Source: Gymnodinialimonas sp. 57CJ19 (GTDB lineage: Bacteria > Pseudomonadota > Alphaproteobacteria > Rhodobacterales > Rhodobacteraceae). Taken from it: a DNA stretch of 64,000 nt. The notes under the pieces were generated by a model that saw only the letters and a program-made list of their open reading frames with translations, had not been told where the DNA came from and did no database searches. How positions within the stretch are numbered: the first letter of the stretch is position 1; every line of letters begins with the position of its first letter. Positions 53,973 to 62,481 of the stretch are shown here, piece by piece. The stretch lies in contig NZ_CP151587.1 in NCBI RefSeq assembly GCF_038396845.1, forward strand, positions 3,260,001 to 3,324,000. The letters run 5' to 3'. A program made the translations under genes and the position numbers.

Positions 53973-55562
53973 ATGACCAACCGTTTTATCGCGCTAGGCG
54001 CAGCCTTGCTGGCGACAACCGCCATCACCGCGACCTCGCTTTCCGCTGAAACCCTGCGCTGGACCCGCGCGGCCGAGGCGCTGACCCTGGACCCGCACAG
54101 CCAGAACGAGGGGCCGACAACCACCCTCATGCACCAGATCTACAACCCGCTGGTCGCGCGCAACATGGCCGGCGAGATGGAGCCTGCCTTGGCCACCGAA
54201 TGGGGCCCCAGCGAGGATAACCCCAACATCTGGGTGTTTCAGATCCGCGAAGGCGTGACATTCCATGGCGGCGAAAGCTTCGACGCCTCCGATGTGGTGT
54301 TCAGCCTCAACCGGGCGATGCAGGAAGCGTCGAACTTCAAGGAATTGCTGTCGGGTGTTGTGGAGGTCGGTGCCACGGGCGACTTCACCGTCGAGATCGA
54401 GACAGAAGGCCCCAACCCACTGCTGCCCAACAACCTCACCAACATCATGATGATGGATGAAGGTTGGTCGGTCGAGAACGGCGCCGAGGACGTGCAAGAT
54501 TTCGCCGCGGGCGAAGACACCTTTGCGGCCCGCAATGTGAATGGCACCGGCCCCTTCATTCTGCAAAGCCGAGAGGCGGACGTGCAGACGGTGCTGACCC
54601 AGAACCCTGAATATTGGGGCATGGACCTGTTCCCGATGGACGTGACCGAGGTCATTTTCACCCCGATCCAGAACCCCGCCACCCGTCTGGCCGCCTTCCT
54701 GGGCGGCGAAGTGGACTTCGTCCAAGACTTGCCGGTGCAGGATCTGGAGCGTGTGGCAGCGGCCGATGGCATCGGCATTGGCACAGGGCCGCAGAACCGT
54801 AACATCTTCTTTGGCCTCAACGTCGGTGCCGACGATCTGGAGCGTGACGATGTGGAGGGCGCCAACCCGCTGGCCGATCCGCGCGTGCGTGAAGCGATGA
54901 ACATCGCCATTAACCGTGACGCGATCATGCAGGTCGTGATGCGGGGCCAGTCTGATCCCACCGGCGCGATGTTGCCGCCCCCGGTTAACGGCTGGACCGA
55001 AGATCTAGAGGCCTATCCCGCCTATGATGTTGAGGCTGCGCAAGCTCTGATGGAAGAAGCGGGCTACGGCGACGGCTTCTCGATCCAGCTTGATTGCCCT
55101 AACGATCGCTACGTGAATGATGAGTCGATCTGTCAGGCGGCTGTGGGCATGTTCGCCCAGATTGGCATCACCGTTAACCTCTCTGCCCTGCCCCGCGCCC
55201 AGCACTTCCCGCTGATCGCGAATGGCGAAACCGACCTTTATATGTTGGGTTGGGGCGTGCCGACGTATGATTCCGAGTATGTCTTCAACTTCCTGTACCA
55301 CACCCGCACCGACGGTCGTGGCAGCTGGAACGGCACCGGCTTCTCGAACCCTGCGATGGACGAGATGATCGTTTCCCTGTCGTCCGAGACAGATCTTGAG
55401 GCACGCGATCAGACCATCGCCGACCTCTGGACCATGGCCTCGGCCGAGTTGATCTACCTGCCGATCCACCACCAGGTTCTGAACTGGGGCATCTCGGATG
55501 CGTGGACCACGCTGGTGGATGCCGACGATCAGGTGAAGTTCCAGTATTTCGAACTGAACTAA
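53973..55562 (+). CDS. Peptide ABC transporter substrate-binding protein (first copy)
   Basis: 529-residue periplasmic SBP of the SBP_bac_5 (Dpp/Opp) family. Signal peptide MTNRFIALGAALLATTAITA with cleavage near SLSAE (about 26). The mature N-terminus LRWTRAAEALTLDPHSQNEG is family-typical. Other blocks: WVFQIREGVTFHGGESFDASDVVFS and NPLADPRVREAMNIAINRDAI. It has its own strong terminator and is separated from the transporter genes by usp and a second SBP, so it may be expressed at higher level or for another ligand. Confidence 0.93.
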   Translation: MTNRFIALGAALLATTAITATSLSAETLRWTRAAEALTLDPHSQNEGPTTTLMHQIYNPLVARNMAGEMEPALATEWGPSEDNPNIWVFQIREGVTFHGGESFDASDVVFSLNRAMQEASNFKELLSGVVEVGATGDFTVEIETEGPNPLLPNNLTNIMMMDEGWSVENGAEDVQDFAAGEDTFAARNVNGTGPFILQSREADVQTVLTQNPEYWGMDLFPMDVTEVIFTPIQNPATRLAAFLGGEVDFVQDLPVQDLERVAAADGIGIGTGPQNRNIFFGLNVGADDLERDDVEGANPLADPRVREAMNIAINRDAIMQVVMRGQSDPTGAMLPPPVNGWTEDLEAYPAYDVEAAQALMEEAGYGDGFSIQLDCPNDRYVNDESICQAAVGMFAQIGITVNLSALPRAQHFPLIANGETDLYMLGWGVPTYDSEYVFNFLYHTRTDGRGSWNGTGFSNPAMDEMIVSLSSETDLEARDQTIADLWTMASAELIYLPIHHQVLNWGISDAWTTLVDADDQVKFQYFELN

Positions 55563-55598
55563 ACCCCACAAAAAAGGCGTTAACGCCTTTAACCATTG

Positions 55599-55636
55599 GC
55601 CTGCCCGGAAGCGCGATCTTTCGGGCAGGCTTTTTT
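55599..55636 (+). terminator. Rho-independent terminator of the first SBP gene
   Basis: Perfect 9-bp stem GCCTGCCCG/CGGGCAGGC with a 14-nt loop and a T6 run. A small palindrome AAAGGCG-TTAA-CGCCTTT lies just upstream. Confidence 0.92.
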
Positions 55637-55740
55637 ATGCCGGCCTGCTCCCGGTTTGACAAAGATCAAAGCAGCCGGGGCGCATGTCTGGCAGTGTCAT
55701 AGGCGCAATCCCGCGTGACCTAATCGAAAGGACCGCCCCT

Positions 55741-56178
55741 ATGTTCACTTCAATCGTTGTTGCCCTCGATGGCTCGGAAGCCTCTAACAAAGCCTTGGAA
55801 ACCGCCTGTGGGCTGGCCAAGACCTTTGGCGCGGCGGTGCATCTTGTTCACTCGCCGCAACTGGAAACCACGGCCGTAGCGGTCGGATTCTCGGTGGTTG
55901 ATGTACCCGTCACGCCCGAACAGATTATGCTTGCCGGTCAAGAGGTTATGGAGGCATCCACCGCCCGCGCGACAGAGCTAGGCACCGCGCCCGCCAGCAC
56001 CACTATCGGCGATAGCGATCCTGCCGATGCCATTCTGGACGCTGCCAAGCTCAATGACGCTGACCTGATCGTCATGGGGCGGCGCGGTTTGGGCTCTGTC
56101 GCCAGCCTGTTTCTGGGGTCAGTCAGCCAAAAAGTCAGCCGGGGTGCTGATTGCTCCTGCCTGACCGTCCATAGCTAA
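55741..56178 (+). CDS. Universal stress protein (UspA family)
   Basis: 145 residues. MFTSIVVALDGSEAS starts the Rossmann-like fold. ATP-binding signature MGRRGLGSVASLFLGSVS (G-2X-G-9X-GS) is present, so it is an ATP-binding type. GAAAGGA lies upstream of the ATG at 55741. It is placed between the two SBP genes but separated by terminator and spacing, so probably an independent unit. Confidence 0.93.
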   Translation: MFTSIVVALDGSEASNKALETACGLAKTFGAAVHLVHSPQLETTAVAVGFSVVDVPVTPEQIMLAGQEVMEASTARATELGTAPASTTIGDSDPADAILDAAKLNDADLIVMGRRGLGSVASLFLGSVSQKVSRGADCSCLTVHS

Positions 56179-56392
56179 TCCCCAATCGCGCGGCCTTATG
56201 CCCTAGGCCGCGCCTTTCATTTTGAGTGAATTTACAGGCGCTTCGCTGCATTCGTGCGTATTTGCACAACAGCCCTGCGCAATCTCACAGTTTCGTGACC
56301 ACCTCTCCCCTCGCGCTATATCAACCAATGCGCCACCCTGCCCGGCGATAGGCGCAAAACATGCGCCACCTACCTCTGGGGAGAGATATCAA

Positions 56393-57949
56393 ATGAACCG
56401 CCTTCTCACCGCTAGCGTTCTTGCGCTGGCTACCGCACTTCCGGCGCAGGCTGAAACCTTCCGCTGGTCCGCCACAACTGATCCGCAAACCATGGACCCC
56501 CACGCGGTGTCCTCTGCGCCTGTTTTGGGTTTCCTTAACAACGTTTACGAAGGCCTCGTGCGTCGTGGTCGTGACATGGCGATCGAACCTGCCTTGGCCG
56601 AAAGCTGGGAACCTCTGCCCGACGGCGCGGGCTGGCGCTTCACCTTGCGCCAAGGCGTGACCTTCCATGATGGCGCGGCGTTCAACGCCGATGACGTGCT
56701 GTTCAGCTACGAACGCGCTTCCTCGGAAGATAGCGACGTGGCCAGCTGGTTTGCCGTCGTGTCGGGCGTTGAAGTAGTGGATGAATATACCGTCGATATC
56801 CTTACCACTTCTCCGCAGCCTATCTTCCCTGACAGCATCGCCAACTGGATGATGATGGATAGCGATTGGGCCGCAGCAAACGGGGCCGAGCGCCCTGCCC
56901 GCGACACCGAGAACTTCGCCACCCGCAACGTCAACGGCACCGCCGCCTTCATGCTTCAAAGCCGCCAGCCCGATCTGGAAACCGTGCTTGTGCCCTTCGA
57001 CGGCTGGTGGGGCGAGGTCGAGCATAACGTGACCGAGGCTATTTTCACGCCAATCCAGAACTCTGCCACCGCCGTGGCCGCCCTTCTGGCAGGTGACGTT
57101 GACCTGATCGACCCTGTGCCGGTGCAAGACGCCGACCGCGTTAACGCCTCTGACGGGGTGCATGTGCTGTCGGGGATTGAGGCCCGCGTGATTATGCTGG
57201 GTTACGGCCATGACCACGAAACGTTGCTGAGCGGGGAAGACAACATCTTCGCCGATGTCCGCGTGCGCCAAGCCGTGGGCCACGCGATCAACGTGCCGGC
57301 CATTTTGCAAGCGATCATGGGCGGCAATGCGGAAGAGGCCAGCCAACTTGTCTCCCCCGCCATGCGCGGCTTCTCCGAGGCCAACGCAGCGCGTCCCGCC
57401 TATGACCAAGACCTGGCGCGGTCGCTGATTGCCGAAGCCGGCGCCGAGGGGGCCACCTTCAACCTGTCCTGCCCCAACGACCGCTACCTCAACGACGAGG
57501 CCGTGTGCCAAGCCGTTGTGGGCATGTTGGCACAAGTGGGCCTGAACGCTCAGCTCGAAACCATGCCCGTGTCCAACTACTGGCCGGAACTGCGGGCCGA
57601 TAACTACGACATGTACCTTCTGGGCTGGTCGCCCGGCACGTTCGACGCCGAGCACCCCCTGCGGTTCCTCGTCCATACCAACGGTGAGCGTTTGGGTACC
57701 TGGAACTTCGGCGGCTATTCCAACCCCCGCATCGACGAGATGCTGCCCCTGATCCAGTCCGAGATTGACCCCGATGCGCGTCAGGCGATGCTGGATGAGG
57801 CCGCGGCCATCGTGCAGCAGGATGCGGTCTACAACACCATGTATGTGCAGCCTCTGCTTTGGGGCGTTGCCGACGGGATCGAGCTGACGCAACGTCCTGA
57901 CAACTTCTTCATCCTGCGATGGGTGAGGATGGGTCTTCCGGTAGAATAG
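56393..57949 (+). CDS. Peptide ABC transporter substrate-binding protein (second copy)
   Basis: 518-residue periplasmic SBP of the same family as the first copy. Signal peptide MNRLLTASVLALATALPAQA with cleavage after AQA (20). Mature start ETFRWSATTDPQTMDPHAVS. The paralogues share layout and phrases such as NGTxxFxLQSR and FTPIQN, but differ in the ligand pocket region. GGAGAG lies upstream of the ATG at 56393. It is the SBP directly ahead of the permeases and so the likely core partner. Confidence 0.94.
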   Translation: MNRLLTASVLALATALPAQAETFRWSATTDPQTMDPHAVSSAPVLGFLNNVYEGLVRRGRDMAIEPALAESWEPLPDGAGWRFTLRQGVTFHDGAAFNADDVLFSYERASSEDSDVASWFAVVSGVEVVDEYTVDILTTSPQPIFPDSIANWMMMDSDWAAANGAERPARDTENFATRNVNGTAAFMLQSRQPDLETVLVPFDGWWGEVEHNVTEAIFTPIQNSATAVAALLAGDVDLIDPVPVQDADRVNASDGVHVLSGIEARVIMLGYGHDHETLLSGEDNIFADVRVRQAVGHAINVPAILQAIMGGNAEEASQLVSPAMRGFSEANAARPAYDQDLARSLIAEAGAEGATFNLSCPNDRYLNDEAVCQAVVGMLAQVGLNAQLETMPVSNYWPELRADNYDMYLLGWSPGTFDAEHPLRFLVHTNGERLGTWNFGGYSNPRIDEMLPLIQSEIDPDARQAMLDEAAAIVQQDAVYNTMYVQPLLWGVADGIELTQRPDNFFILRWVRMGLPVE

Positions 57950-57999
57950 ACCCCTTGCGCCCCTTGCCGCCCCTTCGGGGGGCTTTGGGCCGCGCAAAC

Positions 58000-58019
58000 T
58001 TGGGGGAATTATCCCCCAA
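58000..58019 (+). terminator. Stem-loop TTGGGGGA-ATTA-TCCCCCAA
   Basis: Perfect 8-bp stem with a tetraloop, 50 nt after the SBP stop. No T-run. It probably stabilises the upstream mRNA or partially stops transcription. Confidence 0.5.
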
Positions 58020-58029
58020 ACCCCACAAT

Positions 58030-58055
58030 CGAGAGGGGCTTCAGGGCCCCTCTCG
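58030..58055 (+). terminator. Stem-loop CGAGAGGGGC-N6-GCCCCTCTCG
   Basis: Perfect 10-bp stem, 10 nt after the previous one. Together they can reduce read-through into the permeases, the usual way SBPs are made in excess. Confidence 0.6.
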
Positions 58056-58148
58056 AACTCTCCCCACGTCGGCGCTTGGTTCACAGGTTCGCCAGAACCC
58101 TCAGGTCGCGGCTTGACCCGTCACCTATTCACAGCGCAGAACCGTTGA

Positions 58149-59177
58149 ATGCTTAGTTTCATCCTCAAACGCATCGCCCAGTCCATCCTCGTCCTTCTGG
58201 TCGTGGGGCTTGTGGCCTTTGCCATGTTCCGTTTCGTGGGCGACCCTGTCGATACGATGTTGGGCCAGGAACGCACGGTCCAGGATATCGAACGTCTGCG
58301 CGAAGTCCTTGGGCTCAACAAGCCGTTCTTCCTGCAGTATTGGGACTTCCTCGTGCGTGCCGTGCAGGGCGATTTCGGGATCTCCTACCGCCAAGGCCGC
58401 CCCGTGGCCGAGATCATCATCGAACGGCTGCCTGCCACGCTGGAACTGGCCCTCGTATCAGGCCTGATCGCGTTGGGAATGGGCATTGTTCTGGGGATTT
58501 TCACCGCCATTCGCCGCGATGGTTTCTGGGCCAATTTCATCATGTCCGCCAGTTTGATTGGCGTATCCCTGCCCACATTTCTGATCGGTGTTCTGCTGAT
58601 CTATGCCTTCGGCGTCGGCCTTGAGGTGCGCATTCCCTTCACGGACATCACCTTCAATACCGGGGGGATGCCGATCTTTGGGCGGGGCGATACCCGCCAC
58701 ATTTTCGGCTGGGTCGGCGGGTGGAACTCGGGCCTTGCCACTTGGGACGGGCTGCAAAGCATTGTCCTTCCGGCGATCACCCTGGGTCTTTACCAAATGA
58801 CCCTCATCATGCGCCTTGTGCGGGCCGAGATGCTGGAGGTGCTGCGCGCCGACTACATCCGTTTCGCCCGTGCCCGTGGGCTTTCAGACCGGGCGATCAA
58901 CTTCCGCCACGCCCTGAAAAACACCATGGTGCCAGTGATTACCGTGACCGGCCTGCAACTGGGCTCCATCATCGCCTTTGCGATCATTACCGAGACGGTC
59001 TTCCAATGGCCCGGTGTCGGGCTTTTGTTCATCAACGCGATCCAGTTCGTCGATATCCCCGTGATGGCGGCCTATCTGATGCTGATCTCTGTCATGTTTG
59101 TGGGGATCAACCTGATCGTGGACCTTCTTTATGTGGCGATTGACCCGCGCCTGCGCGTGGATGGGAAAACGACATGA
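58149..59177 (+). CDS. Peptide ABC transporter permease, DppB type
   Basis: 342-residue inner-membrane subunit. N-terminal span MLSFILKRIAQSILVLLVVG, six membrane segments in all, and the EAA loop with RADYIRFARARGLSDRAINFRHALKN that contacts the ATPase. The start is at 58149. It overlaps the next permease by 4 nt. Confidence 0.94.
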   Translation: MLSFILKRIAQSILVLLVVGLVAFAMFRFVGDPVDTMLGQERTVQDIERLREVLGLNKPFFLQYWDFLVRAVQGDFGISYRQGRPVAEIIIERLPATLELALVSGLIALGMGIVLGIFTAIRRDGFWANFIMSASLIGVSLPTFLIGVLLIYAFGVGLEVRIPFTDITFNTGGMPIFGRGDTRHIFGWVGGWNSGLATWDGLQSIVLPAITLGLYQMTLIMRLVRAEMLEVLRADYIRFARARGLSDRAINFRHALKNTMVPVITVTGLQLGSIIAFAIITETVFQWPGVGLLFINAIQFVDIPVMAAYLMLISVMFVGINLIVDLLYVAIDPRLRVDGKTT

Positions 59178-60124
59178 GCGATACTCCTTCTTCCCCCGCG
59201 CCCAAGGCCAAATCCCGCCTTGCCCGAGCGCTTGATAGCGATGTCGGCTACGCCTTCCTCCATTCCCCCGTGGCTCTGATCTCGGCGATTGTGACTTTGG
59301 TGCTGGTCCTCGCGGCCATCTTCGCGCCTTGGATCGCGCCCCATGACCCGTTCAACCCGGCGTCCCTCAACCTGATGAACGGGCTGACGCCCCCCGGCAC
59401 GCCCTCGCCGTTTACCGGGGACAGCTTCATTCTGGGCACCGATGACCAAGGCCGCGATGTCTTCTCGACCATCCTGTTCGGCCTTCGGATTTCGCTGTTC
59501 GTGGGCTTTGCGGCGGTATCCTTCGCGCTGATCCTGGGCGTCACCCTGGGCCTAATCGCGGGCTATGTGGGCGGCTGGACCGAGACGATCATCATGCGCA
59601 TCGCCGATATCCAGCTGACCTTCCCCTCCATCCTTGTGGCGCTTCTGATCTCGGGGATCGCCAAAGGCGTCACCCCGATCGAGTACCGCGACGAGATGGC
59701 CCTGATCGTGCTGATCTTCGCCATCGGCCTGTCGGACTGGGTGCAATTCGCCCGTGTCGTGCGCGGCGCGACATTGGTGGAGCGCAACAAGGAATACGTC
59801 CAGGCCGCGCGCCTGATTGGCCGCTCGTCCTTTGTCATCATGGCGCGCCACATCCTGCCGAACGTGCTGTCCCCTGTGCTTGTCATCGCCACGATCTCGC
59901 TGGCTTTGGCGATCATCGCCGAGGCGACACTTTCCTTCCTCGGCGTCGGCGCACCGCCCACCGAGCCTTCTCTCGGCACCCTGATCCGCATCGGTCAGAC
60001 GTTCCTGTTCTCCGGCAAATGGTGGATTCTCGTCTTCCCCGCTGCCACACTTCTTGTCCTCGCGCTCGCCGTTAACCTTCTCGGCGATTGGCTCCGTGAC
60101 GCCATCAACCCGAGGTTGCGCTGA
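59174..60124 (+). CDS. Peptide ABC transporter permease, DppC type
   Basis: 316 residues with an extended cytoplasmic N-terminus, first span near 35-55, then the DPP-type FILGTDDQGRDVFSTILFG periplasmic motif and the EAA loop KEYVQAARLIGRSSFVIMARHILPN. Partner of the DppB-type subunit. TGATG overlap (1 nt) with the ATPase gene. Confidence 0.94.
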   Translation: MSDTPSSPAPKAKSRLARALDSDVGYAFLHSPVALISAIVTLVLVLAAIFAPWIAPHDPFNPASLNLMNGLTPPGTPSPFTGDSFILGTDDQGRDVFSTILFGLRISLFVGFAAVSFALILGVTLGLIAGYVGGWTETIIMRIADIQLTFPSILVALLISGIAKGVTPIEYRDEMALIVLIFAIGLSDWVQFARVVRGATLVERNKEYVQAARLIGRSSFVIMARHILPNVLSPVLVIATISLALAIIAEATLSFLGVGAPPTEPSLGTLIRIGQTFLFSGKWWILVFPAATLLVLALAVNLLGDWLRDAINPRLR

Positions 60125-61827
60125 TGTCCCTGCTTGAAATCGAAAACCTCACCGTTGAATTCCCCACCCGCCGGGCGCTGTTCACAGCCGTCAAGGCCGC
60201 TAACCTTTCGGTGGAGCCCGGCGAAATCCACGGGCTTGTGGGCGAATCCGGGGCCGGAAAATCCACCATCGGCGCCGCCGTGATGGGCCTTCTGGACCGT
60301 CCCGGCCGTATCGCGGGCGGGATCATCCGCTACAAGGGTGAGGAAATCTCGGGCCTTGATGCCGACGCCATGCGGTCCCTGCGTGGCAAGAAGATTTCGA
60401 TGATCTTCCAAGATCCGTTAACGTCGTTAAACCCGCTGTTCACCGTGCGCCAACAGTTGGTTGAGACGATCTCTGAACATCTCGACGTCACGACGGATGA
60501 GGCCAATGACCGCGCCCGTGCCCTGATCGACCGGGTCGGCATCCCCGACCCCGAGGCGCGGCTTGACCAATATCCGCACCAATTCTCGGGCGGGATGCGG
60601 CAGCGCGTGGTCATCGCCTTGGCGCTTTGCTCCGAGCCTGATGTGATCATCGCGGATGAGCCCACGACCGCGCTTGATGTCTCGATCCAGGCGCAAATCC
60701 TTGATCTGATTAAGGAACTTGCTACAGAGCGTCAGGTCGGCGTGATCCTGATTACCCATGATATGGGCGTGATTGCCGACACAACGGACAAGGTTACCGT
60801 CATGTATATGGGCGAGGTTGTGGAAACTGGCCCCACCGCGCAAATCCTTGGCCAGCCCGCGCACGAATACACCAAATCGCTGATCGCCGCCGTGCCGCGT
60901 CCGACGCGCAAATTGCACCGCTTCCCGCTGATCTCCTATGGCGGGCGCGTGATGGAATTCGCGATTGAAGACCTCAAGCGGAACTGGCCCGAGGTTCAGA
61001 TCGACCCCTCCAAATCCTTGGTGCAGGCCGACGGGATCACCAAACGCTTCGTCCAGACCCGTGCGCTGCTGCCGCGTAACCGCAAGATGTTTACCGCCGT
61101 GGACACCGCGACCTTCGACATCAAGGAAGGCGAAGTGTTTGGATTGGTTGGGGAATCCGGCTCGGGAAAATCCACCATCGCACGGATGATTGCCGGGCTC
61201 TACAAGGTCGATGGCGGCGAGGTTTCTTTCGACGGCAAGCCCGTGTCGAACCAGCCCGGCGGCGTGCCCGACTGGTATCGCAAGCAAATCCAGATGATTT
61301 TCCAAGACCCCTATTCGTCCCTGAACCCCCGGATGCGGGTGGATGAGATCATCGCAGAGCCCGCCCGCCACCACGGTCTTCTGACGGGCAAAGCGTTGAA
61401 AGATCGGGTAAACGAACTGCTCGACCGGGTGGGTTTGGGGGCGCAGGCGGGATTGAAATTCCCGCACGAGTTTTCCGGCGGTCAACGGCAGCGTATTTCC
61501 ATCGCGCGGGCCTTGGCGACCCAGCCGCGTTTTCTGATCTGTGATGAACCGACGAGCGCGCTTGATGTCTCGATCCAGGCGCAAATCCTTAACATCCTTA
61601 AGGATCTGCAAGAGCATCTTGGGTTAACCATGTTGTTCATCTCTCACGACCTGCCCGTGGTGCGCCAGATGTGTGACCGCGTCGGCGTGATGAAGAATGG
61701 TGAGCTGGTCGAAGTCGCCGAGACAGAGGCGCTGTTCGCCTCTCCCCAGCATCCCTACACGCAGCAACTTCTGTCGCTGATGCCGCGCCTTGATGGCCTG
61801 TCCGATGAGGGGCTATCCGTGGCGTGA
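60124..61827 (+). CDS. Fused double ATPase of the peptide ABC transporter (DppD-DppF fusion)
   Basis: 567 residues with two complete ABC domains in one chain, in place of separate DppD and DppF. First domain: Walker A GESGAGKST (40-48), signature FSGGMRQR (154-161), Walker B IIADEP (175-180). Second domain: Walker A GESGSGKST (343-351), then FSGGQRQR and LICDEPTSALDVS. The linker (about 265-300) holds the oligopeptide-transporter C-terminal region. It powers the permease pair upstream. Confidence 0.96.
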   Translation: MSLLEIENLTVEFPTRRALFTAVKAANLSVEPGEIHGLVGESGAGKSTIGAAVMGLLDRPGRIAGGIIRYKGEEISGLDADAMRSLRGKKISMIFQDPLTSLNPLFTVRQQLVETISEHLDVTTDEANDRARALIDRVGIPDPEARLDQYPHQFSGGMRQRVVIALALCSEPDVIIADEPTTALDVSIQAQILDLIKELATERQVGVILITHDMGVIADTTDKVTVMYMGEVVETGPTAQILGQPAHEYTKSLIAAVPRPTRKLHRFPLISYGGRVMEFAIEDLKRNWPEVQIDPSKSLVQADGITKRFVQTRALLPRNRKMFTAVDTATFDIKEGEVFGLVGESGSGKSTIARMIAGLYKVDGGEVSFDGKPVSNQPGGVPDWYRKQIQMIFQDPYSSLNPRMRVDEIIAEPARHHGLLTGKALKDRVNELLDRVGLGAQAGLKFPHEFSGGQRQRISIARALATQPRFLICDEPTSALDVSIQAQILNILKDLQEHLGLTMLFISHDLPVVRQMCDRVGVMKNGELVEVAETEALFASPQHPYTQQLLSLMPRLDGLSDEGLSVA

Positions 61828-61895
61828 CGCGCCGTGCCCAATTCGCAATTGATACACCATTGATACACCCCCACACCTGATTATCGGAGGATTCC

Positions 61896-62471
61896 ATGCC
61901 GCAACCCGACCACGTCTCTATCTACGACCTGCCCGATTTCGACAGCCTCGACGATGACACGAAGCGGTATTTTGAGGTCTGCCAAGAAAAGCTGGGGATG
62001 GTGCCAAACGTCTTGCGGACCTTCTCGGTTAACCAGGAAAAGCTTCGGGCGTTCGGGCAGTATTATAACACGCTCATGCTCGGCGAGAGCCGATTAACCA
62101 AACTGGAACGAGAGATGGTCGCCGTGGTCGTCTCTTCGGCAAACCGTTGTTTTTATTGCCTTGTGGCCCACGGCCAAGCGGTACGGAAGATGTCCGGCGA
62201 CCCACAGCTGGGTGAAATGTTGGTGATGAACTACCGCGTCGCAGAACTGCCCGAACGTCAGAAAGCCATGCTTGATTTCGCGTGGAAATTAACCACTGCA
62301 CCTTGGGAAGTCGCAGGCGAAGAACGCGCCAAGCTAGAGGCCGTGGGCCTGAGCCAGGATGAGATCTTCGACCTCTCTGACGTGATCGCGTTCTTCAACA
62401 TGTCTAACCGCTTCGCCATCGCGTCAGACATGATGCCGAACCCGGAATATCACGCAATGGACCGAGAATAG
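61896..62471 (+). CDS. AhpD/carboxymuconolactone-decarboxylase-like (peroxidase-related) protein
   Basis: 191-residue helical protein. The redox motif CFYC (Cys85-Cys88) with His92 (SSANRCFYCLVAHG) is the AhpD-type active site. The surrounding helices (REMVAVVVSSANRC, KAMLDFAWKLT) fit peroxidase-related enzymes. GGAGGATT lies 5 nt before the ATG at 61896. It is co-directional with the ABC genes (68 bp gap). Substrate unknown. An alkylhydroperoxidase-like or redox role is inferred. Confidence 0.9.
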   Translation: MPQPDHVSIYDLPDFDSLDDDTKRYFEVCQEKLGMVPNVLRTFSVNQEKLRAFGQYYNTLMLGESRLTKLEREMVAVVVSSANRCFYCLVAHGQAVRKMSGDPQLGEMLVMNYRVAELPERQKAMLDFAWKLTTAPWEVAGEERAKLEAVGLSQDEIFDLSDVIAFFNMSNRFAIASDMMPNPEYHAMDRE

Positions 62472-62481
62472 CTCTTATTTA

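Larger units (their letters stand above)
57950..58148 (+). other. 199-bp hairpin-rich spacer between SBP and permease genes
   Basis: Three hairpins in a row: CCGCCCC/GGGGGGC-type near 57967, TTGGGGGA/TCCCCCAA at 58000-58019 and CGAGAGGGGC/GCCCCTCTCG at 58030-58055. No gene. Confidence 0.6.

Noticed and set aside
56321..58084. Long minus-strand frame opposite the second SBP
   Set aside because: Shadow frame. The plus strand encodes a full SBP with signal peptide.
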